Positions 1 to 5,999 of a DNA stretch of 5,999 bases are shown here, one piece after another. The DNA is from Nitrospirales bacterium (lineage in GTDB: Bacteria > Nitrospirota > Nitrospiria > Nitrospirales > UBA8639): positions 1 to 5,999 of the forward strand of contig JACDDF010000103.1 of NCBI GenBank assembly GCA_013817135.1, in the 5' to 3' direction. Positions within the stretch are counted from its first letter, which is position 1. Each line of letters begins with the position of its first letter. Position numbers and translations under genes: made by a program. The notes under the pieces were generated by a model. That model was given only the letters and a program-made list of their open reading frames with translations. It had not been told where the DNA came from and ran no database searches.

Positions 1-1
1 A

Positions 2-673
2 GGCTATCAGGTATTAGAAACTCGTGAGCCTGGGGGCACCCCCTTGGCCGAGGCCATTCGTCGTCTTTTGCTTTCCTACTCCAAAACGAAATCCAACAAT
101 GAAATCATCACTCCCGAATGTGAAACCGCTCTGATCCTTGCTGCTCGATCCCAACATGTGGCTCATGTGATTCGGCCAGCTCTCGCAAAAGGCATGATTG
201 TGCTGTGTGACCGGTTTTTTGATTCAACCCTGGCCTACCAGGGATACGGACGACACCGTGATATCACTTTCCTGAAGCATTCCCATCAATTTGCCACCGA
301 AGGACTGACTCCACACCTCACCTTTTTACTCGATCTCCCGACCCAAGAAGGGTTGACCAGACGCCAAAAGGCCAGGCACCAAAATCGACTTGACCAGGAA
401 TCCTTGGATTTCCATCAACGAGTGCGTCGAGGCTTCCTCGCCCTGGCAAAGCAGCACCCCCAACGCATTCAAAAGTTGGATGCCCGGCAATCCCCTGATA
501 TCCTGAACACGCTCATCGCGTCGATCATGTCACCCCTCATTCAGGCGTTGCCATCGACATGCCTGGCTCAAACAAACCATCAACCCAACCGCCCTATCAA
601 GCGCGTCCAGACCAACAAAGGGGCCCATCAACATGGCATTTCGAGATCTCGTCGGGCATCAACAACCAATTAA
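2..673 (+). CDS. tmk: Thymidylate kinase (dTMP kinase), 5' end missing
   Basis: Cytosolic enzyme that phosphorylates dTMP to dTDP with ATP, the step that feeds dTTP synthesis. The reading frame is open from base 2 and begins inside the gene: the first visible residues lead into the family motif TREPGGT, encoded near bases 20-40, so the TTG at 44 is an internal codon and not the start. The P-loop and roughly 30 N-terminal residues lie outside the window. Also visible are the DRFFDSTLAYQGYGR motif (bases 209-253; DR[FY] motif and dTMP-site residues) and an Arg-rich LID segment with RLDQES (around bases 360-405), similar to the E. coli-type LID. After the usual final helix (about base 530) the frame continues for some 45 polar, basic, low-complexity residues, giving an estimated 250 residues against about 210 for the family. 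This tail contains the holB ribosome binding site and overlaps the first 13 holB codons plus part of the next. The identification is firm; whether the whole tail is functional is unknown. Confidence 0.95.
   Translation, partial: GYQVLETREPGGTPLAEAIRRLLLSYSKTKSNNEIITPECETALILAARSQHVAHVIRPALAKGMIVLCDRFFDSTLAYQGYGRHRDITFLKHSHQFATEGLTPHLTFLLDLPTQEGLTRRQKARHQNRLDQESLDFHQRVRRGFLALAKQHPQRIQKLDARQSPDILNTLIASIMSPLIQALPSTCLAQTNHQPNRPIKRVQTNKGAHQHGISRSRRASTTN
617..623 (+). promoter_or_regulatory. Ribosome binding site of holB, inside tmk
   Basis: The sequence AAAGGGG ends 9 bases before the ATG at 633. It is a good Shine-Dalgarno match at normal spacing and supports this ATG as the holB start even though it lies inside the tmk reading frame. 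The 41-bp overlap suggests translation of holB is coupled to that of tmk (inference). Confidence 0.6.
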
Positions 674-1664
674 ATGGCTCCAAACAGCGGTCTCCACGAA
701 TCATCTGGGGCATGCGTACCTGTTTCATGGAGAACCGACCATAGGAAAACGACTCACAGCTATTGCGCTTGCCCAATATCTGCATTGTGAAGTCCCCCAG
801 ATTGCTCCAACACCAGATGCCTGCGGCCTCTGCCGATCATGCCACCAAATTGCACAGGCCACCCACCCCGACTTTTTATTAGTTCAACCTGAAGATACGC
901 AAAAACAGAATCCCAAAATCACCATTGAGCAAATTCGCGACATCGAACATCTGGTCATTTATCGTCCTCTCCTGGGGTCTCATAAAATATGTCTTATTGA
1001 TCAGGCCGACTCCATGACCACGGAAGCGGCCAATGCCTTGCTCAAGACATTGGAGGATCCGCCAGACCATTGCCTCTTCCTCTTGATCACTAGTCGCCCG
1101 GAGCACCTTTTGGCAACGATTCGATCCCGATGCATTACGTTACGATTTGCGCCCCTTCCCTCTGCCAGCATTTATGAATTCCTGAGGGAGCGGACGGACA
1201 GGGAAGACCCGGATAACCGTTTAATCGCGGCATTTGCGGAAGGCCGGTTGGGTTCAGCTTTGTCTTGTGACCCCATAGAATTGAAGGTGAAACTCCGTCA
1301 ATACTGGGCTCTGCTATTTGGGGAACATACTGCGTCGGCTTCCCGTGTGATGGATATGAGTGAAGGGCTGGTCAAATCTAACCAGGTACAGGAAGCCATT
1401 CATTGGTTTTGGGCAGGGCTGAGGGACTTGCTAATGCTGACCCTGGATCATTCCTTGTCTCCCACGCTGTACCAGGATCAAGAAACTGCTCTTCGCGAGT
1501 TGGCCCAACAGATTACCCCTTCTTCACTTCTGGCCTTAATCCATGAACTCAACCAACTCGAGCGAGGGCAACAACGAAATCTTAATGTGCAAATCGGATT
1601 GGAACAATTTTTCTTTCATCTGCACGACCAATTGGAATTATCCCATTCACCAGAGCCCGCCTAA
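633..1664 (+). CDS. holB: DNA polymerase III subunit delta' (clamp loader)
   Basis: Delta' is the structural subunit of the replicative clamp loader, which together with delta and the DnaX subunits opens and loads the beta sliding clamp. The 343-residue length is normal (E. coli HolB has 334). The N-terminus MAFRDLVGHQ is typical of DnaX/HolB AAA+ proteins. A P-loop-like GEPTIGKR (residues 33-40) keeps Lys39 but has Arg40 where an active P-loop has Ser/Thr. A zinc module follows with Cys52, Cys64, Cys67 and Cys70. The Walker B-like strand is LIDQAD (121-126), followed by NALLKTLEDPP (134-144) and the SRC motif (165-167) that supplies the arginine finger to a neighbouring subunit. The rest is helical, as expected of the collar domain. 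The start at 633 is supported by a Shine-Dalgarno sequence and by the conserved N-terminus. It overlaps tmk by 41 bp and probably shares its transcript. Separation from DnaX is based on the short length and the degenerate P-loop. Confidence 0.94.
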   Translation: MAFRDLVGHQQPIKWLQTAVSTNHLGHAYLFHGEPTIGKRLTAIALAQYLHCEVPQIAPTPDACGLCRSCHQIAQATHPDFLLVQPEDTQKQNPKITIEQIRDIEHLVIYRPLLGSHKICLIDQADSMTTEAANALLKTLEDPPDHCLFLLITSRPEHLLATIRSRCITLRFAPLPSASIYEFLRERTDREDPDNRLIAAFAEGRLGSALSCDPIELKVKLRQYWALLFGEHTASASRVMDMSEGLVKSNQVQEAIHWFWAGLRDLLMLTLDHSLSPTLYQDQETALRELAQQITPSSLLALIHELNQLERGQQRNLNVQIGLEQFFFHLHDQLELSHSPEPA

Positions 1665-1751
1665 CCATCAATTGCCTACTTACCCCGGTTCTACGACCAC
1701 CCGAGTCGTTTTACACATGTGGGTTCGGAGTTAACAGAGGATGTATTCATC
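1665..1751 (+). other. Spacer between holB and metG with a weak hairpin
   Basis: This is an 87-bp gap without a gene. It contains a short inverted repeat, ACGAC (1693-1697) and GTCGT (1705-1709), with a 7-base loop, and the right arm runs into TTTT (1709-1712). It resembles a weak intrinsic terminator or attenuator, but a 5-bp stem with so short a T tract is marginal and could be chance. No clear promoter was recognised, so metG may be read from the tmk-holB transcript. Confidence 0.25.
1736..1740 (+). promoter_or_regulatory. Ribosome binding site of metG
   Basis: AGAGG ends 11 bases before the ATG at 1752, a slightly long but acceptable spacing. It decides the start: the in-frame GTG at 1719 has no Shine-Dalgarno sequence ahead of it and would add 11 residues in front of the conserved MetRS N-terminus. 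The ATG at 1741 abuts the AGAGG and is out of frame. Confidence 0.5.
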
Positions 1752-3737
1752 ATGTCCAACACGTTTTACGTCACCACGCCTATCTATTATGTCAACGATG
1801 TGCCTCACATTGGCCATGCCTACACCACCATTGCCGCCGATGTTTTGGCCCGATTTTATCGGCTAACAGGACACGAGGTTTTTTTTCTCACCGGATTAGA
1901 CGAACATGGGCAAAAAGTTCAACAGGCTGCGGCCAAGGCCGGGATCGATCCGCAAGCACATTGTAACCTCCTCACGCCGAAGTTCAAGAATCTCTGGTCG
2001 CAATTGCATATCTCCAACAACGGGTTTATTCGCACCACCGATCTTCAACATCAGGCAATCGTACAACGGTACCTTCAAGTCCTCTACGACAAAGACTTGA
2101 TTTATCAAGCCGAATACACCGGTTGGTATTGCACCTTTGATGAGAGATTTTGGACAGAAAAGGATGTGGAGAACGGCCTGTGCCCGGATTGTCGGCGACC
2201 GGTGGAACAGGTCAGTGAACGAAATTATTTTTTTCGCATGAGTCGGTTTCAAAACCGGTTGAAGGAGCATATCCAGAAAAACCCCGACTTCATTCAACCA
2301 GACTCTCGTCGCAATGAGGTTTTAGGGTTTCTCCAAAAGCCCCTTGAAGATCTGTCAATTTCCCGACCCAAGTCACGGTTGTCCTGGGGGGTCGAATTGC
2401 CATTTGACCGGGATTGCGTGGCCTATGTGTGGTTCGACGCCTTAGTCAATTACCTGTCAGCCCTGGAGTACGTCGCTCCCACTCCGAGCACCTCAAAGTT
2501 CTGGCCCGCGTCGCTCCATCTGGTCGGAAAAGATATTCTGACCACCCATGCCGTCTATTGGTCGACCATGTTAATGGGCTTGGAACTGCCTCTGCCCCAA
2601 TCCATTTTTGCTCATGGCTGGTGGACCGTGAATGGGGAAAAGATGTCAAAAAGTCGAGGAAATGTTGTTGATCCCTATGCGGTGGTAGAAGAATTCGGCG
2701 CTGATGCCTTTCGCTATTTTCTTTTGAGGGAAGTGCCATTCGGCCAGGATGGCGATTTTTCCATCACGGCATTCGGGAGCCGGTATAACGCGGAACTGGC
2801 GAACGATCTTGGCAATCTGCTCTCCCGCACTCTCACGATGCTGGCGAATTTTTCCAACAATACCGTTCCTCAACCTGATGCCCAGCACGAAACGGATCAG
2901 GATCGTCAACTCCAACATGCGGCTTCATCCCTTTTCCCTTCCATTGACACACACCTTCGCCACTTAGAATTTAATCGCGCATTGGAAACCACGTGGGGCT
3001 TAATCCAGTCAGCGAATCAATATATTGATAAAACCGCTCCCTGGATGTTGGCCAAGGATCCTGGGAGCACCCCTCGTCTTCACACCGTGTTGTTTCATCT
3101 CACGGAGGTCTTGCGATTTCTCACGTTGGCGGTGTATCCATTTATGCCACAGATCGCCGAAACCATGAAAACGCGACTGGGGTTGTCGACCAATTTCTCC
3201 ACACCCGTGTTGCAAGAATTCCCTCGTTGGGGTGCATACCTCTATAAGGGACAAACCAGTAAAGGCCCTGCGTTATTCCCCAGAAGAGATTCCCCCCCAA
3301 CGGACTCCCAGAAGAGCCCAGACCAGAAAATGACCATTCACCCGAACAGGACAAACATGGAAACACCTCAACCCGTTCAATCGACCCAATACCAACCAGC
3401 CCCAAGCGACGTGATACAGATCGGCCTTGCCGATTTCCAAAAAATCCAATTGAAGGTGGCCAAGATCTTAACGGCAGAACGCGTACCAAAGTCTGAAAAA
3501 CTTCTCAAGCTCCAGGTGGATATCGGCATAGAACAGCGTCAGATCGTGGCTGGAATTGGGAAAAAATATGCCCCGGAAGAATTGGTAGGCCGAACCATTG
3601 TCGTCGTGGCGAATCTCAAGCCGGCAAAACTGATGGGAATTGAATCCCAAGGCATGGTATTAGCTGCAGGAGATCATGAGGTCCTTGAACTTCTTAATAT
3701 GTCCCAGGAGATCCCTGCTGGGACAAGGATCAAATGA
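1752..3737 (+). CDS. metG: Methionyl-tRNA synthetase with C-terminal tRNA-binding domain
   Basis: Class I aminoacyl-tRNA synthetase that charges initiator and elongator tRNA(Met) with methionine using ATP, in the cytosol. The product is 661 residues from the ATG at 1752. The catalytic Rossmann fold carries HIGH at residues 19-22 and KMSKS at 297-301; the residues YVWFDALVNY are typical of the methionine pocket region. The connective-peptide zinc knuckle has Cys127, Asp130, Cys144 and Cys147, so the second ligand position is Asp where a Cys is usual. A helical anticodon-binding domain runs to about residue 510, ending in LFPRRD in place of the common LFPRI-type sequence. A Pro/Gln/Asn-rich linker of about 45 residues (513-556) follows, then an EMAPII/Trbp111-type OB-fold domain (557-661) with NLKPAKLMGIESQGMVLAAG, which in this family dimerises the enzyme and helps bind tRNA. 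The gene is intact and follows holB after 87 bp. Two T runs, of 8 and 7 bases (about 1879-1886 and 2228-2234), encode Phe-Phe pairs in frame. Confidence 0.97.
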   Translation: MSNTFYVTTPIYYVNDVPHIGHAYTTIAADVLARFYRLTGHEVFFLTGLDEHGQKVQQAAAKAGIDPQAHCNLLTPKFKNLWSQLHISNNGFIRTTDLQHQAIVQRYLQVLYDKDLIYQAEYTGWYCTFDERFWTEKDVENGLCPDCRRPVEQVSERNYFFRMSRFQNRLKEHIQKNPDFIQPDSRRNEVLGFLQKPLEDLSISRPKSRLSWGVELPFDRDCVAYVWFDALVNYLSALEYVAPTPSTSKFWPASLHLVGKDILTTHAVYWSTMLMGLELPLPQSIFAHGWWTVNGEKMSKSRGNVVDPYAVVEEFGADAFRYFLLREVPFGQDGDFSITAFGSRYNAELANDLGNLLSRTLTMLANFSNNTVPQPDAQHETDQDRQLQHAASSLFPSIDTHLRHLEFNRALETTWGLIQSANQYIDKTAPWMLAKDPGSTPRLHTVLFHLTEVLRFLTLAVYPFMPQIAETMKTRLGLSTNFSTPVLQEFPRWGAYLYKGQTSKGPALFPRRDSPPTDSQKSPDQKMTIHPNRTNMETPQPVQSTQYQPAPSDVIQIGLADFQKIQLKVAKILTAERVPKSEKLLKLQVDIGIEQRQIVAGIGKKYAPEELVGRTIVVVANLKPAKLMGIESQGMVLAAGDHEVLELLNMSQEIPAGTRIK

Positions 3738-3910
3738 TGCCTTCTCGTCTTCTTTCACTTAAAATGTCGTGACAGACATCTCCATCAAGCGATGAAAGGA
3801 ATACATTCTCAGGACAATGTCAGGAATAATCAGGGGGAGGGATATGCGGCCCGATAGGCAAAGAGATTAAGATGAGAGTACTGCCGCGTAGAGGCACGAA
3901 GAGTAAAAGG
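3738..3910. other. Spacer between convergent genes, no gene seen
   Basis: These 173 bp separate the 3' ends of metG and the minus-strand sugar transferase, so transcripts from both sides must end in or beyond it. I find no convincing coding frame or RNA gene. The best inverted repeats are short: ATGTC (3764-3768) with GACAT (3775-3779), which on the minus strand is followed by TTTTAA, and TGCC/GGCA near 3881-3895. Neither has the stem or T tract of a good intrinsic terminator, so termination here may depend on Rho (inference). Confidence 0.5.
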
Positions 3911-5311
3911 CTAATACGCCTCCCGATGTATCAACCCCTTCCAAAGAGTCATAATCATAATCTTCACATCAAGCCATAACGACCAATGCTCAATGTAATA
4001 CATATCGTAGGCTAAACGTTTTTCCCAGGAAGTATTTCCGCGCAATCCATTAATTTGTGCCCAGCCGGTAATCCCGGCTTTCATTTTATGACGCAGGTTA
4101 TATTGGGGAATCTGTGCCCGGAATTTCTTAATAAACTCAGGTCGCTCGGGCCGCGGCCCCACGATACTCATCTCTCCCTTTAAGACATTCCAGAATTGCG
4201 GCAATTCATCCAAACTGGTCCGTCGAAGAAAAGTCCCGATGAGCGTCCTGCGTGGATCGTGGGCTTCAGCCCAGATGGGACCTGTCTTTTCTTCGGCATC
4301 CATGCGCATAGTCCGAATTTTAACAATATCAAACGATTTCCCATCGAGGCCAACCCGAGTCTGCCGATAGAAGACAGGACCCGGAGAAGTGAGCTTAATG
4401 AGCACGGCAATCAACAACGCGATGGGTGAGGCCACCACCAAGGCCACGGCCGCACCACAGACATCAACCATCCGTTTCAGAAACAAATTCCACCCATAAA
4501 GGGGAGATCCTTGAAGGGTAATTATCGGTAACCCTTCAAACATTTCAGCTTCTGCTCGCAGGGTGACAAATTCATAAATGGATGGAATGATTTTCACTTC
4601 AGCTGTGGTCGCAGATAGGATTTCCATCAGTCCTTCAGCTTCGCTCTCGACGTCAGGAGGCAAACACAAAAAGACCATATCCACACTGTTCGTTAAAATA
4701 GCCGATGCTTGGGCAAAGGTTCCAAGGACCGGAGCCCCTTCCAATATTTGACCGACTTTTTCTGCATTCCGGGTCAAATACCCTCGAACCTGCAGACCAA
4801 GCTCTGGATGCATGTTGAGCATATCCCCGATTCGCTGCCCAAGTTTTCCCGCTCCGATAATCACCACCTGTCGTTGGTTGTATCCCATTCGCCGGAATAC
4901 CCTGAGCACTTCCCGAAAAACCATTCTGGAACAACCCAACACCACCAGATTCAATAGCCAAAAATACACAATCACCAACCGGGAAAATTCAAATGGTTTT
5001 GAGAAAAATGTCAACGCCACCAGGACCAGAATACTCAGCGTATTGGCCTTGGCAATGTCGACAAATTCCGCCAGATGAGAGCCCATTCTTCGAGGCCGAT
5101 ACAGATTAAATGAATAGAAACAAATTCCCCACACGGCAACAATTGGAAAAAGTAGCAAGAGATAGGGATCAATGGGAGGAATGCCTTTGGTGATGGGAAA
5201 TAGCGGCACAGAAAAACGAATGAAATAGGCGCCCAGCCAGCAGACGCAAATCACAACCAAATCCGAGAGAAAGAGAAGATTTTTTAAAAATTCACTGTGG
5301 CGTTTCAACAT
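3911..5311 (-). CDS. Polyprenyl-phosphate sugar-1-phosphate transferase, WcaJ type
   Basis: An inner-membrane enzyme that starts a surface glycan by moving a sugar-1-phosphate from a UDP-sugar to undecaprenyl phosphate; glucose is the usual substrate in the WcaJ group, but the sugar cannot be read from sequence. The 466 residues match the long family form. Four likely membrane segments lie at about 12-33, 50-70, 90-104 and 111-128. A Rossmann-like domain follows, starting VVIIGAGKLGQRIG (149-162). The C-terminal catalytic domain runs from about 275 to 466: Lys279-Arg280, a re-entrant helix broken at Ser295-Pro296, SPGP (309-312), KIRTM (331-335), the catalytic Asp368-Glu369 pair in SLDELPQFWNVLKGEMS, GPRPERPEF (385-393) and GITGWAQINGLRG (413-425). 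It ends in AY, as WcaJ does. The ATG lies inside the end of the upstream glycosyltransferase gene (7-bp overlap, ATGTTGA) with only a poor Shine-Dalgarno sequence, so translational coupling is likely. All family key residues are present. Confidence 0.95.
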   Translation of the reverse strand: MLKRHSEFLKNLLFLSDLVVICVCWLGAYFIRFSVPLFPITKGIPPIDPYLLLLFPIVAVWGICFYSFNLYRPRRMGSHLAEFVDIAKANTLSILVLVALTFFSKPFEFSRLVIVYFWLLNLVVLGCSRMVFREVLRVFRRMGYNQRQVVIIGAGKLGQRIGDMLNMHPELGLQVRGYLTRNAEKVGQILEGAPVLGTFAQASAILTNSVDMVFLCLPPDVESEAEGLMEILSATTAEVKIIPSIYEFVTLRAEAEMFEGLPIITLQGSPLYGWNLFLKRMVDVCGAAVALVVASPIALLIAVLIKLTSPGPVFYRQTRVGLDGKSFDIVKIRTMRMDAEEKTGPIWAEAHDPRRTLIGTFLRRTSLDELPQFWNVLKGEMSIVGPRPERPEFIKKFRAQIPQYNLRHKMKAGITGWAQINGLRGNTSWEKRLAYDMYYIEHWSLWLDVKIMIMTLWKGLIHREAY

Positions 5312-5999
5312 AGTGGGACCCGACGAAATTCATGGTAAGCGGACATGATAACTTGCTGCACCTGCTGTTTGAAATGGGAGCGATCAAATGGTTCAACATG
5401 GTCCCGAATCGCATCCGGATCGAAATCAGTGAGGTGCTGTTTGAACAACTGAATGGCTTCAATAATTGCTTGGACCGACTGCTCATAGTGGAAGACCCCG
5501 GTCAGTCCGGAATGAGATCCCCTCGTTTGAGCACCACGCTCTAAATGTTTTTCGCCTTGCTTAGGCAAAGGATTGAGAGGAACGATGGTTTCAAGGGCTC
5601 CACCCTTTCCATAGGCAATGACCGGTTTCCCGGTGGCCATTGCCTCCAAAGGCACAATACCAAAATCCTCTTCACCGGGGAAGAGAACGGCCAGGCACCG
5701 ACTGTAAAAGTCTCTGACACGATGATCTGGCTGCCAGCCAAGAAACTCGACAGTAGGACCGGCCATTCGCCTTAATCGTTTTTCATCCTGTCCTTGGCCA
5801 ATAATTTTCAATGGAAGCTCCAACTCATTCGCCGCGGCAATGGCCAAATCGACTTTTTTGTAGGGCGCAAAGGCCGTGACCATCAAGTAAAATCCTTCAT
5901 GGCGATGCGACACCTGATGTGCCTGCCAATCGACAGGAGGGTAGACCACGCAGGCCGACCTCCCATACTGTCGTGTGATTCGTTCCGACACGTTATGTG
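5305..5999 (-). CDS. GT4-family glycosyltransferase, N-terminal half missing
   Basis: Retaining GT-B glycosyltransferase of family GT4 (group 1), which transfers a sugar from a nucleotide-sugar donor, here probably to a lipid-linked glycan intermediate at the cytoplasmic face of the membrane. The frame is open to the right edge; 230 complete codons are visible, and the GTG at 5991 is internal because conserved sequence (HNVSERITRQYG) continues beyond it. Counting the visible part from its first residue: YPPVD at 19-23, the linker into the donor domain; PYKKVDLAI at 45-53 with a likely phosphate-binding Lys; IIGQGQ at 65-70; the E-x7-E signature EDFGIVPLE at 110-118; and YGKGGALET at 129-137. 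The style resembles GDP-mannose-using transferases of the PimB/WbaZ kind, but the donor is not proven. A polar stretch at 138-165 precedes TGVFHYEQ and seems longer than in most relatives. The gene lies directly upstream of the initiating sugar transferase and overlaps it by 7 bp, placing both in one polysaccharide operon. The acceptor domain is outside the window. Confidence 0.93.
   Translation of the reverse strand, partial: HNVSERITRQYGRSACVVYPPVDWQAHQVSHRHEGFYLMVTAFAPYKKVDLAIAAANELELPLKIIGQGQDEKRLRRMAGPTVEFLGWQPDHRVRDFYSRCLAVLFPGEEDFGIVPLEAMATGKPVIAYGKGGALETIVPLNPLPKQGEKHLERGAQTRGSHSGLTGVFHYEQSVQAIIEAIQLFKQHLTDFDPDAIRDHVEPFDRSHFKQQVQQVIMSAYHEFRRVPLC

Noticed and set aside
559..744. Small open frame spanning the tmk-holB junction
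   Set aside because: Two better frames, both with family motifs, already cover it; its low-complexity translation looks like a shadow.
1741..1743. ATG at 1741 as the start of a small gene or upstream peptide
   Set aside because: It directly abuts the AGAGG, so spacing is too short for initiation, and it is out of frame with metG.
1719..1751. GTG at 1719 as the metG start
   Set aside because: It would add 11 residues not expected before the conserved N-terminus, and it has no Shine-Dalgarno sequence; the ATG at 1752 has AGAGG upstream.
1879..2234. T runs in metG as programmed frameshift sites
   Set aside because: Both runs read as Phe-Phe codons in an uninterrupted frame, and no shifted frame continues with recognisable sequence.
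1896..2297. 133-codon open frame on the minus strand within metG
   Set aside because: It lies wholly opposite conserved MetRS coding sequence that includes the zinc knuckle; its translation resembles no family I know, and there is no sign of its own start signals.
3142..3489. 115-codon open frame on the minus strand across the metG linker and OB-fold
   Set aside because: It is antisense to an intact, well-recognised domain; its composition (many Trp, Ser, Arg) is that of a shadow frame.
3761..3780. Hairpin ATGTC/GACAT followed on the minus strand by TTTTAA as a terminator for the polysaccharide operon
   Set aside because: The 5-bp, A+T-containing stem and short T tract are too weak, and it lies about 130 bp beyond the sugar transferase stop. 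Mentioned only as the best candidate in the spacer.
4653..4961. 102-codon minus-strand frame inside the sugar transferase
   Set aside because: It is on the same strand in another frame of a gene whose Rossmann-like domain is continuous and complete; no frameshift is needed to explain the gene.

Overview
The window is an ordinary piece of bacterial chromosome with about half G+C and very dense coding. It holds five genes: two cut by the window edges, three complete. On the plus strand is a housekeeping block: the 3' part of thymidylate kinase (tmk), the DNA polymerase III delta' clamp-loader subunit (holB) and a complete methionyl-tRNA synthetase (metG) with a fused C-terminal tRNA-binding domain. 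On the minus strand, converging on metG, are two genes of surface-polysaccharide synthesis: a membrane phosphoglycosyl transferase of the WcaJ type, and upstream of it a GT4-family glycosyltransferase that runs off the right edge.

Layout: 2-673 tmk (5' end missing); 633-1664 holB, overlapping tmk by 41 bp; 1665-1751 short spacer; 1752-3737 metG; 3738-3910 spacer between convergent genes; 3911-5311 (minus) sugar transferase; 5305-5999 (minus) glycosyltransferase, overlapping the sugar transferase by 7 bp. I see no tRNA or rRNA gene, insertion sequence, CRISPR array, phage gene or toxin-antitoxin pair.

The tmk-holB-metG grouping is a known arrangement in several bacterial phyla and links dTTP supply, replication and translation. 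The two minus-strand genes fit one end of an exopolysaccharide or capsule cluster: the sugar transferase would load the first sugar phosphate onto undecaprenyl phosphate, and the glycosyltransferase would add a later sugar. The host is a Gram-negative-type bacterium. The family features and mid-range G+C would fit a Nitrospira-like organism, but this is a weak impression from protein style, not a demonstrated assignment.

I did not find evidence for an undescribed system. The points most worth a second look are the long polar C-terminal tail of Tmk that doubles as the holB translation start, the Asp in place of the second Cys in the MetRS zinc knuckle, and a family-atypical insert in the glycosyltransferase.
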